Shown: positions 35,038 through 44,252 of the stretch, piece after piece | Numbering within the stretch: the stretch's first letter is position 1 | Layout: each line of letters starts with the position of its first letter | From: an uncultured Duncaniella sp. | GTDB taxonomy: Bacteria > Bacteroidota > Bacteroidia > Bacteroidales > Muribaculaceae | NCBI GenBank assembly: GCA_910584825.1 | Contig: CAJUCI010000002.1 | Location: 109,494-173,493 of the forward strand | DNA: 64,000 nucleotides | Reading direction: 5' to 3' | The notes under the pieces: model-generated | What the model saw: only the letters and a program-made list of their open reading frames with translations | Told to the model about the DNA's origin: nothing | Databases searched by the model: none | Made by a program: the position numbers and the translations under genes

Positions 35038-36939
35038 TCAGTCTTTCTCAATATAAGTATATCCGTAGAGACCTGAGCGGTAGTTGCTAAGGAACTCGCG
35101 CCCCTCCTCGGGCGAAATTTTGCCCTCCTTCATCGAAGCGGTCACCCAGGCCTCGACGTTGCGCACGAGCTTCTTGGGGTTGAACTGCACATAGTCGAGC
35201 ACATCGGCCACGGTCTCGCCGTCGATTATGCGGTCAATCTCGTAACGGTCCTTATAGACCGAGATATGCACGGCGTTGGTGTCGCCGAAAAGGTTGTGCA
35301 TATCGCCGAGAATCTCCTGATACGCACCCACAAGGAACACGCCCAGATAGTAAGGCTCGCCCGGCTTGACGGGATGCACAGGCAGCGAGCCTGAAGTTAC
35401 GCCCGAGGTGGATATATAGTTGGCAATCTTGCCGTCGCTGTCGCATGTGATGTCCTGGATGGTACAGGTGCGGGTCGGCTTCTCGTCAAGACGCGAGAGC
35501 GGGATGATGGGAAACACCTGGTCGATGGCCCACGAGTCGGTCAGCGACTGGAAGAGCGAGAAGTTGCAGAAATACTTGTCGGGAATCATCTTCGACACCT
35601 TGCGCAGCTCCTCGGGCGAGTGGCGCATGCCGTGGGCAATGTCGCCCACCTCGCGCGCGATTGACCAGAACAGCTCCTCCATCTGCGCGCGGGTGCGCAG
35701 GTCGAGCAGTCCGAGGCTGAAGAGGTCAAGAGCCTCCTCGCGTATCTGCAGGGCATCGTGCCAGCTCTCGAGCATATTCTGCTGGTCGAGGCGGTCCCAT
35801 ATGGTGTAAAGCTCGCGTATCAGTTCGTGGTCATTCTCCGACACCTCCTTGCTGTCCTTCCAGATGGGCAGCTGGGTGGTCTCGAGCACCTCAAACACGA
35901 GCACCGAATGATGGGCCGTGAGCGAGCGTCCGCTCTCATTGATGACATTGGGCTGCTTGAGTCCGTTCTTCTCGCAGGCATCCACGATGGCCGACACGGC
36001 ATCGTTGGCATACTCCTGTATGGAATAGTTCATCGACGAGCCTGAGGCCGAGTTGCGCGTGCCGTCATAATCCACGCCGAGTCCGCCGCCGATGTCCATG
36101 AACTCCACCTCAAATCCCATCTGACACAGCTGCACATAGAACTGTGTGGCCTCGCGGATGGCATTCTTGATGAAACGTATCTTGGTAATCTGGCTGCCTA
36201 TGTGAAAATGTATGAGCTTGAGGCAGTCGGTCATCTTGTTGCGCTCCATATAGTCGAGAGCCTCGAGCAGCTCAGCCGAGTTGAGTCCGAACTTCGACTG
36301 GTCGCCGCCGCTGGTCTCCCACTTGCCCGAGCCTGAGGATGCGAGCTTGATGCGCAGACCCACGTTGGGTCGCAGCTCCATACGCTTGGCCACCTCCGAG
36401 ATGATGCGCAGCTCGTTGAGCTTCTCCACCACTATATATATACGGCGGCCCATCTTCTGAGCGAGCAGGGCCAGCTCGATATACGTCTTGTCCTTATAGC
36501 CGTTGCAGATGATGAGAGCGTTCTCCTTGATGTTGGTTGCGAGCACGGCATGCAGCTCAGGCTTCGAGCCGGCCTCGAGACCGATGTTGAACTTCTCGCC
36601 GTGCGTGACAATCTCCTCCACCACAGGGCGCATCTGGTTGACCTTGATGGGATAGATTATATAGTTTTGTCCCTGATAGTTATACTGCTCTGACGCTAAC
36701 GCGAAGCATTTTGAGATTTTCTCGATACGGTTGTCGAGGATGTCGGGGAAACGCAGCAGCACGGGCGACGTGATGTCTCTCACCTGGAGCTCGTCCATAA
36801 TCTCACGCAGGTCCACCGAAGCATATCCCTCGCGTGGTGTCACGGCAACGTTGCCCTTTGAATTGATGGAGAAATACTGTCGTCCCCATCCCTGGATGTT
36901 ATACAGCTCCGCGCTGTCCTCAATGCGCCATCTTCTCAT
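35038..36939 (-). CDS. speA: Biosynthetic arginine decarboxylase
   Basis: The start at 36939 (MRRWRIEDSAELYNIQGWG) gives 633 residues, the usual length; the frame runs 31 codons further up into sequence without family character. It is a fold-III PLP enzyme, with the PLP lysine at K99 in IIYPIKVNQM and HFHIGSQ and NVINESGRSLTAHHS present further on. It makes agmatine from arginine for polyamine synthesis. A -7 box lies about 100 bp upstream, and the gene is divergent from the TPR lipoprotein gene. Confidence 0.96.
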   Translation of the reverse strand: MRRWRIEDSAELYNIQGWGRQYFSINSKGNVAVTPREGYASVDLREIMDELQVRDITSPVLLRFPDILDNRIEKISKCFALASEQYNYQGQNYIIYPIKVNQMRPVVEEIVTHGEKFNIGLEAGSKPELHAVLATNIKENALIICNGYKDKTYIELALLAQKMGRRIYIVVEKLNELRIISEVAKRMELRPNVGLRIKLASSGSGKWETSGGDQSKFGLNSAELLEALDYMERNKMTDCLKLIHFHIGSQITKIRFIKNAIREATQFYVQLCQMGFEVEFMDIGGGLGVDYDGTRNSASGSSMNYSIQEYANDAVSAIVDACEKNGLKQPNVINESGRSLTAHHSVLVFEVLETTQLPIWKDSKEVSENDHELIRELYTIWDRLDQQNMLESWHDALQIREEALDLFSLGLLDLRTRAQMEELFWSIAREVGDIAHGMRHSPEELRKVSKMIPDKYFCNFSLFQSLTDSWAIDQVFPIIPLSRLDEKPTRTCTIQDITCDSDGKIANYISTSGVTSGSLPVHPVKPGEPYYLGVFLVGAYQEILGDMHNLFGDTNAVHISVYKDRYEIDRIIDGETVADVLDYVQFNPKKLVRNVEAWVTASMKEGKISPEEGREFLSNYRSGLYGYTYIEKD

Positions 36940-37036
36940 CGGCTGAAAGTGGGTATTAAAGATTAGTATTGATGAGCATGCGCCGTCTGATGCAGACCTG
37001 TGCAGACCTCCTGTGCAGACTTGCGCAATCAAAGGG

Positions 37037-37044
37037 CAAAGTTA
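37037..37044 (-). promoter_or_regulatory. Candidate -7 box of speA
   Basis: TAACTTTG on the minus strand. The nearest upstream TTG is 23 nt away, slightly too far for the consensus. Confidence 0.5.
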
Positions 37045-37293
37045 CACATTTCCATCGGATTCAGCCCCAATTTTACATTAAAATTTCTCCGCCCATACCT
37101 TCCTGCACACATTATCCGACCCGACAGGCCGCCGCAGTCTCCTGCGATATACCGCAATCTCCGCCGCGGCTGTCGCGGATTATGCGACATCAAATTCACT
37201 CTCCCACAACGCGCCTCACCCCCTACCACCTAAGCCACAGCCCTCTGCGACACGCGCGGCAATCTTATTTTTGTATAATGTTAACAATTGTTG

Positions 37294-37325
37294 TTTGCAG
37301 GAGTCGCGTTTAGGTCGTAACTTTG
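37294..37325 (+). promoter_or_regulatory. Promoter of the TPR lipoprotein gene
   Basis: TTTG (37294-37297), 20 nt, then TAACTTTG (37318-37325): a full Bacteroidetes housekeeping promoter, leaving a leader of about 75 nt. Confidence 0.75.
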
Positions 37326-37404
37326 CCATTAGCTTTTGCACGGCGTCAACGGCGCGTGCAGGGCATAACAACATACCATAAACCATTCACACATTCATAT
37401 CCAA

Positions 37405-39090
37405 ATGAACAAGCTATCAGGGCTCGCTCTTTTTGTCGGTTCGACAATGCTCCTCACAGGATGCAACAAGAAGATGAACCAGTTCGCAGCCGACTATTTC
37501 ACCACCAACCCCAACCCCCTCGAAGTGGTAGGCACACACGTCCCCGCCACAGTCACCGGCCACATCCCCGCCAAGTTCTTCGTCAAGAACGCCACCGTAT
37601 CGGTAACCCCCGTACTCGTCTACGGCTCCACCGAGGAGATGGCTTCGCCCATGACATTCCAGGGCGAGAAGGTGCGCGGCAACAACCCCGTAATCTCCTA
37701 TGAGAACGGCGGCACCGTCACCATCCCCGTCAACTACGTTTACCAGCCCGGCATGCAGAAGTCTGAGCTCTTCCTCAACTTCACCGTCGACCAGAAAGGC
37801 AAGCAGTATGCCCTCCCCCGCGTCAAGGTAGCCAACGGCGTCGTAGCCACAGCCGCCCTCGCCAACGCCGGCACACTCACCCCCGCCACTGCCAACGACA
37901 AGTTCCAGCGCATAATCAACGAGAAATACTCGGCTGACATCCACTTCCTCATCAACCAGGCCAACCTCCGCGAGAGCGAGCTTAAGAGCGACGAGGTGCT
38001 CCGTCTACACCGCGACCTCCGTGCCGCCAACGACGACGCCTCACGCCAGATTGAGGAAATCAACATCCAGTCATACGCATCGCCCGAAGGTGGCCTCGAC
38101 CTCAACACCCGCCTGGCCGAAAACCGCGAAATCAACACCACAAAATATCTCACCAACGCACTCAAGAAGGACAAGGTGACCGAGTTCGGCGAACTCACCG
38201 CCAACTTCACCCCCGAGGACTGGGAAGGCTTCCAGAAGCTCGTTGCCGCAAGCAACATCCAGGACAAGGACCTCATCCTCAGCGTCCTCTCGATGTACAA
38301 GGACCCCGAGCAGCGCGAGCGCGAAATCCGCAACCTCTCAAGCGTATTTGACCAGCTCGCTGACGAGATTCTCCCCCAGCTCCGCTACTCACGCATCACA
38401 GCCAGCGTCAACGTAATCGGCAAGAGCGATGACGAGCTCAACAAGGCTTACGACACCGACCCCTCGACACTCACCGTCGACGAGCTCCTCTACACCGCCA
38501 CCCTCACCGACGACCTCAACCGCAAGAAGGACATCTACACCGCCGCCACCCGTCTCTTCCCCAACGACTACCGCGGCTTCAACAACCTCGGCAAGGTGCT
38601 CTATCAGCAGGGCGACTATGATGCCGCAATGGCCAGCTTCAAGAAGTCAGCCCGCATCAACGCCGGCGCACCCGAGTCGCAGATGAACCAGGGTCTCGTA
38701 GCCCTCGTCAACGACGACCTCCGTGCCGCCAACAGCTCGTTCGGCAAGGCAGCCGGTCTCAGCGACCTCTCCCCCGCCCTCGGCCTCCTCTATCTCAAGC
38801 AGGGTGACGTCAAGGCCGCCGTCAAGGCATTCGGCAACGACAAGAGCAACAACGCCGCTCTCGCCCAGATTCTCAACAAGGACTACAGCGCAGCCAAGAG
38901 CACCCTCGCCGCTATCGCCGCTCCCGACGCCACCACCTACTATCTGATGGCTATCCTCGGCGCACGCACCGGCAACGAGAACATGGTCACCTCCAACCTC
39001 CGTCAGGCCGTCAAGCTCGACCGCAGCCTCGCATCGCGCGCCGCCAACGACCTCGAGTTCTCACGCTTCAACATCTCAAAGGCCCTCTAA
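37405..39090 (+). CDS. Lipoprotein with OmpA-like motif and TPR repeats
   Basis: A 561-residue lipoprotein with lipobox LLTGC and C20. The N-terminal half is beta-rich (about 25-170). Around residues 215-245 it has INIQSYASPEGGLDLNTRLA, which resembles the peptidoglycan-binding core of OmpA-family domains. The C-terminal half (about 365-555) carries TPR-like helical repeats (RGFNNLGKVLYQQGDYDAAM). It is probably an outer-membrane or periplasmic scaffold tied to the cell wall; no enzyme motif is visible. It is a single-gene unit with its own promoter, followed 24 bp after the stop by a word-built palindrome. Confidence 0.8.
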   Translation: MNKLSGLALFVGSTMLLTGCNKKMNQFAADYFTTNPNPLEVVGTHVPATVTGHIPAKFFVKNATVSVTPVLVYGSTEEMASPMTFQGEKVRGNNPVISYENGGTVTIPVNYVYQPGMQKSELFLNFTVDQKGKQYALPRVKVANGVVATAALANAGTLTPATANDKFQRIINEKYSADIHFLINQANLRESELKSDEVLRLHRDLRAANDDASRQIEEINIQSYASPEGGLDLNTRLAENREINTTKYLTNALKKDKVTEFGELTANFTPEDWEGFQKLVAASNIQDKDLILSVLSMYKDPEQREREIRNLSSVFDQLADEILPQLRYSRITASVNVIGKSDDELNKAYDTDPSTLTVDELLYTATLTDDLNRKKDIYTAATRLFPNDYRGFNNLGKVLYQQGDYDAAMASFKKSARINAGAPESQMNQGLVALVNDDLRAANSSFGKAAGLSDLSPALGLLYLKQGDVKAAVKAFGNDKSNNAALAQILNKDYSAAKSTLAAIAAPDATTYYLMAILGARTGNENMVTSNLRQAVKLDRSLASRAANDLEFSRFNISKAL

Positions 39091-39113
39091 TCAGAGCTGT
39101 CTCATAATCCCCG

Positions 39114-39242
39114 AAAGGGACAAAAAGACATAAGTTACAAAAGCGACATAAGTTTATTATTTTTCGATAATCATAACCATTGATTATCATGATAATAATT
39201 TCTTATGTCGCTTTTGTAACTTATGTCCTTTTGTCCCCTTCT
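39114..39242. repeat. Long word-built palindrome, copy 2
   Basis: Arms 39114-39152 and 39202-39242 pair over about 36 bp with one mismatch. The loop holds a second small hairpin (GATAATCA...TGATTATC). It begins 24 bp after the TPR gene stop. Word order matches copies 1 and 3, but several bases differ in both arms together. Confidence 0.93.
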
Positions 39243-39357
39243 CAGATTTTTTGTCCTCATATTCCCATCTTTTCGCGCATTTCGCCAATTATCAATACGC
39301 CGCAAAAACCATTTGCCGATGCCGGAGTGTTATATATGATGTAAACGTTTCAACTCT

Positions 39358-42144
39358 ATGGACATCATTAACGCACTCCGCGACATCTTTGACCGCGACC
39401 GCATACTCAGCGGCGACCTTTGGAGAGAGATTTATGCACGTGACGCATCATATTTCAGGATAGTGCCACAGGCCATCGTCAGGCCCCGCAGCATCGACGA
39501 GATACGCCGTCTGCTCGACCTCGCCCGCACCCGTGGCGTTGGCGTAACTTTCCGCACCGGCGGCACATCCCTGTCGGGCCAGACCGTCAACGACGGCATC
39601 ATCTGCGAACTGCGCACCGACTGGAAGCGGTATCAGATACTCGACGCCGGCAAGAGCATATGGTTTGAGCCGGGCGTGACCGCCGACCAGCTCAACGCCT
39701 ACCTGCGCCCCCACCACACCCACATCGGCCCCGACCCGGCCAGCTCGTCGGCAGCCATGATGGGCGGCATCCTATCCAACAACTCAAGCGGCATGCAGGC
39801 CGGTGTGGCCCACAATTCCTACCACACCCTCGAGTCGCTCGAATTCATGCTTGCCAACGGCCACCGCTACGACAGCGCGTCCGAGGCCGACCGCCGGCGG
39901 TTTGAGAGCGACGAGAAGGAGCTGTGCGCCGGACTCATGGACATACGCCGCCGCATAATGTCATCCGACCCCCTGCGCGAGAAAATCACGCGCAAATACT
40001 CCATCAAGAATGTCACGGGCTATGCCATGAACGCCTTTGTCAACTTCGACAACCCGATGGACATCTTCACCCACGCCATCATCGGCAGCGAAGGCACCCT
40101 CGCCTACATCATCTCGGGCCGCCTCCGCACCCTCCCCCTCCTCTCCACCTACAGCAGCTGCCTCCTCTACTTCCCCGACGTGACATCGGCGGCGGCATCG
40201 GCGGCATGGCTCGGCGAGAAGGGCGCGCTCGCCGTCGAGATGATGGACTACGCATCGCTCGTCAGCTACATGGGGCGCAAGAGCGACATGCCCGCGGGCA
40301 CCACAGCCATGCTTGTGGACTTCGGCACCGACTCGGCTGCCGAGATGGCCGACCTCACCGCCCGACTCACCCCCGAGTTTCAGAAAATCAACCGCCTGAC
40401 GCGCATGGAGCCGTTCACCCGCACCGTGGCCGAGCGCGCCGCCCTCTGGAAGATGCGCGACGGCATCTTCCCCTGCGTGGCCGGGGCGAGAGTGCCGGGC
40501 GCGACCGTCATCCTCGAGGATGTCGCCTCGCAGGTGGGCGACCTCGACCGCCTCGTCGACGGCGTGCAGGCCCTGTTCAGGAAATATGAGTATGACGGGG
40601 CCATCTTCGGCCACGCACGCGACGGCAACATCCACCCCATGCTCACCTCGACGATGGAGAGTGAGAAGGAGACCGCACGCTTCAAGAACTTCATGGACGA
40701 TTTCGTCACCCACGTCATCTCGCTCGAAGGCTCGCTCAAGGGCGAGCACGGCACCGGCCGCGCCATCGCCCCCTTCGTGGAGCGCGAGTGGGGCACGGAG
40801 ATTTACGGCATGATGAAGGAGCTGAAACGGCTGGCCGACCCCACCGCCACCCTCAACCCCGGCGTCATCATCAACGACGACCCCGACTGCTTCATCGGCC
40901 CGATGAAGGAGATGACACTCTTCGGCGACAAGCTCGGCTACCCCCGGGCCGACAAATGCATGGAGTGCGGCTACTGCGAGCACGTCTGCCCCACCCGTGA
41001 CATCACCCTCACCCCGCGCCAGCGTCTGCAGGCCCTCCGCATCATCGGACAGACCGGCAGCGACAAGCTGCGCCGCCAGTACCGCTACATCGGCGAGGAG
41101 ACATGCTGTGCCGACAGCTCCTGCCAGATGCCCTGCCCCATGCAGATTTCCACCGCCGAGGTCACCGACCGTCTGCGCGACCGGAACGACCCGCGCCTCT
41201 ACGAGAAGATGCTCAGCGCGAGTGCCGGCCACTACGGCGCGGTCGAGACAGCCATACGCGGCATCCTGAGGACAGCCGTCGTTACCGGCAAAATCATCTC
41301 CCCCTATCCCCTCATCTGGGCCACCGACTTCATGCACAGGGTCTATGACCAGGTGCCACACTGGTCGAAACACTTCCCCTACCCCGCCCGCCTGCACTGG
41401 AACGAGCAGACCGCCCCCGATTTCGTCTACTTCCCCGCATGCGTCACCCGCATCTTCGGCGGCTCCTCGCTTGGCAAGGACGACCTTGTCACCGTCATCA
41501 TGCGCATCGCCGAGCGCGCCGGGCTCAAGGTATCGCTCCCCAAGGAGATGCACGGCCTCTGCTGCTCGCAGATATGGCAGCACAAAGGCGACCCCGAGGG
41601 TCAGGCCGTCACCGCCAACAAGACGGTCGAGACATTCTACCGCCTCACCGACTCCGGGCGCATACCGCTGTTCTGCGACACCTCATCCTGCACCCACACC
41701 CTCCTGCGCTCGATGGAGTCGGCCCTCACGCCCGAAAACGCGGAGCGTTACGCCCGCCTCACGATACTCGACATCACCGAGTGGCTCGCCCGCGAAGTCA
41801 TGCCCCGCCTCACCGTCACCACCCCCAAAGGGCGCGTACTCCTCCACCCCACCTGCGCCGCGCGTCTGCTCGACCTCCAGGGACTTATGGAGGAGATAGC
41901 CGGCAAATGCGCCCGCGAGGTAGTGGTGCCCGTCAACTGCCAGTGCTGCGGAGCCGCCGGCGACCGCGGATTCCTCTTCCCCGACGTCGCGGCCAGTGCC
42001 ACCGCCGACGAGCGGCGCGAGACCGAGCGCGACACCTTTGACGGCTGCTACTCCCTGGCCCGCACCTGCGAGATATCCATGATGGACTCCATCGGCCGTC
42101 CCTACGAGTCGATTGCCTACCTCATCGACGAAACTACTGCATAA
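39358..42144 (+). CDS. FAD-linked oxidase / Fe-S oxidoreductase fusion (D-lactate dehydrogenase-like)
   Basis: A 928-residue protein. An FAD-binding PCMH domain fills about 30-260 (GPDPASSSAAMMGGILSNNS), followed by the FAD-oxidase C domain to about 510. A ferredoxin part follows (CMECGYCEHVCPT; CCADSSCQMPCP), and a CCG/heterodisulfide-reductase-like end contains CQCCGAAGDRG. The family oxidises 2-hydroxyacids such as D-lactate or glycolate and passes electrons via Fe-S clusters, usually to quinone. The substrate here is inferred. A start 12 codons upstream has no support. dapA follows after 76 bp. Confidence 0.88.
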   Translation: MDIINALRDIFDRDRILSGDLWREIYARDASYFRIVPQAIVRPRSIDEIRRLLDLARTRGVGVTFRTGGTSLSGQTVNDGIICELRTDWKRYQILDAGKSIWFEPGVTADQLNAYLRPHHTHIGPDPASSSAAMMGGILSNNSSGMQAGVAHNSYHTLESLEFMLANGHRYDSASEADRRRFESDEKELCAGLMDIRRRIMSSDPLREKITRKYSIKNVTGYAMNAFVNFDNPMDIFTHAIIGSEGTLAYIISGRLRTLPLLSTYSSCLLYFPDVTSAAASAAWLGEKGALAVEMMDYASLVSYMGRKSDMPAGTTAMLVDFGTDSAAEMADLTARLTPEFQKINRLTRMEPFTRTVAERAALWKMRDGIFPCVAGARVPGATVILEDVASQVGDLDRLVDGVQALFRKYEYDGAIFGHARDGNIHPMLTSTMESEKETARFKNFMDDFVTHVISLEGSLKGEHGTGRAIAPFVEREWGTEIYGMMKELKRLADPTATLNPGVIINDDPDCFIGPMKEMTLFGDKLGYPRADKCMECGYCEHVCPTRDITLTPRQRLQALRIIGQTGSDKLRRQYRYIGEETCCADSSCQMPCPMQISTAEVTDRLRDRNDPRLYEKMLSASAGHYGAVETAIRGILRTAVVTGKIISPYPLIWATDFMHRVYDQVPHWSKHFPYPARLHWNEQTAPDFVYFPACVTRIFGGSSLGKDDLVTVIMRIAERAGLKVSLPKEMHGLCCSQIWQHKGDPEGQAVTANKTVETFYRLTDSGRIPLFCDTSSCTHTLLRSMESALTPENAERYARLTILDITEWLAREVMPRLTVTTPKGRVLLHPTCAARLLDLQGLMEEIAGKCAREVVVPVNCQCCGAAGDRGFLFPDVAASATADERRETERDTFDGCYSLARTCEISMMDSIGRPYESIAYLIDETTA

Positions 42145-42220
42145 TTTTGGAAAAGACACTTTTTTTCTATAATTTTGTAGCCATTTCACACGATTCTCAA
42201 ACATTTTTCTCATTTTTCAT

Positions 42221-43111
42221 ATGGAGCACGACAGTTTACGCGGGATGGGCGTAGCATTAACGACCCCATTCCTTGACGACGAGTCAATCGACTATGACAC
42301 CCTCGACTTCCACATCGACTACCTCATAAAGTCGGGAGCCGACTACATCGTCGCGCTCGGCACCACCGCCGAGACCCCCACCCTCACCCGTGAAGAGAAA
42401 AAACAGCTTGAGAAACATATACTTGACCGTGTGGCCGGACGCATCCCCGTCGTGGTCGGCATCGGCGGCAACAACACCCGCGCCATCGTCGAAGAGCTCG
42501 GCTCGACCGAACGCATCGGCGAGTTTGCCGCCATCCTCTCGGTAGTCCCCTACTACAACAAGCCCACCCAGGAAGGCATGTACCGCCACTTCGCCGCCAT
42601 CGCCAAGGCCAGCCCCATCCCCGTCATCCTCTACAACATCCCCGGCCGCTCGGGCGTGAATATGGAGGTCGACACCATCATACGCCTCGCCCGCGAATTT
42701 CCCGGCAAGGTCATCGGCGTCAAGGAAGCCTCCGGCAACATGGACCAGGCCGCCCTCATCATCACCCGCCGCCCCGCCGGATTCCTCGTCCTTTCCGGCG
42801 ACGACTCCCTGGCCCACACCATGATAGCCCGCGGAGGCGACGGCGTCATCTCAGTGCTCGGCAACGCCTACCCCCACGAATTCACCGAGATGATACACCT
42901 CAGCCTCGACCCCGAGCGTCACGACGAAGCCACCCCCCTCCACCAGCGGTTCTCCGCCCTCTACTCCCTGCTCTTCAAGGACGGCAACCCCGCCGGCATC
43001 AAATGCCTGCTCCACCACCTCTTCCCGCGCTACCGCGAAGTATTGCGCCTCCCCCTCGTCCCCGCCACCCCCACCACCCGCACCGCCCTCGCCAAAGAAC
43101 TCCTCCAATAA
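42221..43111 (+). CDS. dapA: 4-hydroxy-tetrahydrodipicolinate synthase
   Basis: A 296-residue TIM-barrel aldolase that condenses pyruvate with aspartate semialdehyde for lysine and diaminopimelate. The Schiff-base lysine is K168 in VIGVKEASGN, the proton-relay tyrosine is Y138 in ILYNIPGR, and the GTTAE loop is at 47-51. Length is normal. It lies 76 bp after the oxidoreductase gene and ends at the start of a repeat-rich spacer. Confidence 0.96.
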   Translation: MEHDSLRGMGVALTTPFLDDESIDYDTLDFHIDYLIKSGADYIVALGTTAETPTLTREEKKQLEKHILDRVAGRIPVVVGIGGNNTRAIVEELGSTERIGEFAAILSVVPYYNKPTQEGMYRHFAAIAKASPIPVILYNIPGRSGVNMEVDTIIRLAREFPGKVIGVKEASGNMDQAALIITRRPAGFLVLSGDDSLAHTMIARGGDGVISVLGNAYPHEFTEMIHLSLDPERHDEATPLHQRFSALYSLLFKDGNPAGIKCLLHHLFPRYREVLRLPLVPATPTTRTALAKELLQ

Positions 43112-43402
43112 GCCCCAAATCAAAGACAGGAGCACCATCGCAGAGACAAAAGCCCAAAGCAAAGACAAGAGCACAAAAGCACAAATCATTGAATGGCAAC
43201 AGCCGTTAAACGGCTGCAAAATTTAAGACGGAAGAACGGAAGAACGTTTTTCCGTCTTTATCATCATCCCCACAACCATCCCCCCAAATCCCACATGCCC
43301 TTGTGCTTTTGTGCACCTGTCTTCCCCTCGTTCCCTCGTTCTCCCGTCTCCTTCCTGTGCTCCTGTGCTCCCGCCCCTCGTTGAGCGTGCTACGTCCGCA
43401 AG

Positions 43403-43461
43403 GTAGGAGCGACGGCTTTAGCCGTCGATATGACACGACAAAGCTAACTTATAAACACCCC
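43403..43461. repeat. GACGGCT-hairpin repeat module, copy A
   Basis: It begins GTAGGAGCGACGGCTTTAGC, with GACGGCT/AGCCGTC forming a stem, and continues for about 59 bp. It is nearly identical to 48303-48362, and the first ~38 bp recur at 63784-63821. Confidence 0.9.
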
Positions 43462-43580
43462 TTTTGTCCTATCGTATCCCCAAACTCATACACGCAACGT
43501 TACCACATATCAAACAATAAATCAAACATTTAGTCGCACCATGCGCGAGCCGAAGCCGCGAAGCGGCGAAGCAATAGTAG

Positions 43581-43645
43581 CCCCACCACGAGCGAATGCG
43601 GGAACCGCCCGCAGGGCCATGGTTCCCGCATCGCGAGGCGTGGGG
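43581..43645. repeat. Long imperfect hairpin
   Basis: CCCCAC...GCGGGAACC pairs with GGTTCCCGC...GTGGGG around a GC-rich loop. The flanks also contain GCGAAGC-type short repeats. No coding frame is supported. Confidence 0.7.
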
Positions 43646-43769
43646 TATCATTGACAACACCATAATGGGCGTCGAAGACGTCCGATAAATACCCGCCTCT
43701 TAATCAGTCCTCCTGTCTCTTAGGATGATGCTCCCGTGCTCTTGTCTTTGAATTTTTGTGCTGATTTTC

Positions 43770-43800
43770 TTGCCAAATAGAAATTTATCCCCTACATTTG
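43770..43800 (+). promoter_or_regulatory. Promoter of candidate RNA upstream of the LruC gene
   Basis: TTG (43770-43772), 20 nt, TACATTTG (43793-43800). Both elements match the Bacteroidetes consensus, and transcription would start near 43806. Confidence 0.72.
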
Positions 43801-43805
43801 CACCG

Positions 43806-44140
43806 CTATTCGCTTGCAGAAGCCCCGTCAGGGCTATGTGGGCGGGAGCAAAAAAAGACATATAAATTAGCGTTTATCCGACGCTTGATTCTTAACTCTT
43901 AGGAATTCTCGCAAAATTTCAAACTGCATAGAATTAAGCAACGATAGATGCCCGTGGATATGTATATCTGCATGTCATTGCCATGTCATCCCCGGCACTG
44001 CCGGAGACGTATGGTGGTGCATGCGCTATGATTACATATACAGGCGTGGGCTTCTGCGTTGCTCGTTCCAGCAGTGAAGGCAATGCGAGAAGCCTCTAAG
44101 AGTGGGAGCGAGTAACTGGGTACAGCACCACGCTTTTTTT
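43806..44140 (+). ncRNA. Candidate structured RNA or leader with terminator-like end
   Basis: The non-coding stretch runs from the promoter to seven T's at 44134-44140. The 3' part folds as an outer stem GCGTGG (44044-44049) with CCACGC (44128-44133), enclosing a 13-bp stem of 44050-44062 with 44080-44093. The 5' segment GCAGAAGCCC (43816-43825) is exactly complementary to GGGCTTCTGC (44048-44057), so two exclusive folds exist. It could be a free small RNA (6S-like or the Bacteroidales-1 type) or an attenuating leader of the LruC gene. I do not recognise the family with certainty. Confidence 0.55.
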
Positions 44141-44211
44141 GTGCTTTAACCGTGAGTCATTCTCCACAAACACTATCCATCTAACCAACACATCAACCTA
44201 AATATCAAGTC

Positions 44212-44236
44212 ACTGTCGGCGGTGCTTAGCGACAGT
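44212..44236 (+). promoter_or_regulatory. Hairpin just upstream of the LruC gene start
   Basis: ACTGTCG pairs with CGACAGT around a 10-nt loop, ending about 17 nt before the ATG. It could affect initiation. Confidence 0.45.
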
Positions 44237-44252
44237 AAGCAAATAATAGTCT

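Larger units (their letters stand above)
36940..37404. other. Divergent intergenic region speA / TPR lipoprotein
   Basis: 465 bp without a convincing gene. It holds -7 boxes for both flanking genes and three close copies of a GTGCAGACCT-like word at 36990-37022 in the speA leader. Small open frames here have no family character. Confidence 0.7.
43112..43792. repeat. Repeat-rich intergenic region after dapA
   Basis: No gene is supported. Contents in order: a word array (43121-43186, GACAAGAG/CACAAAAG-type); two small hairpins at 43200-43216 (CAGCCGT/ACGGCTG) and 43225-43258 (AAGACGGAA/TTCCGTCTT); the inverted word array at 43298-43380; the 43403-43461 hairpin module; a long imperfect hairpin at 43581-43645; and another word block at 43708-43750. 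Confidence 0.85.

Noticed and set aside
36940..37404. Small protein genes in the speA leader
   Set aside because: The open frames are arginine- or proline-rich without start context or conservation clues; the region is explained by two divergent promoters.
39961..41583. 540-codon minus-strand frame opposite the FAD/Fe-S oxidoreductase
   Set aside because: The plus-strand protein has intact FAD and Fe-S motifs; the antisense frame is a GC-skew shadow.
43806..44140. tmRNA or RNase P RNA
   Set aside because: No tRNA-like acceptor end or tag frame for tmRNA and no GAGGAAAGTCC-type core of RNase P RNA were found.
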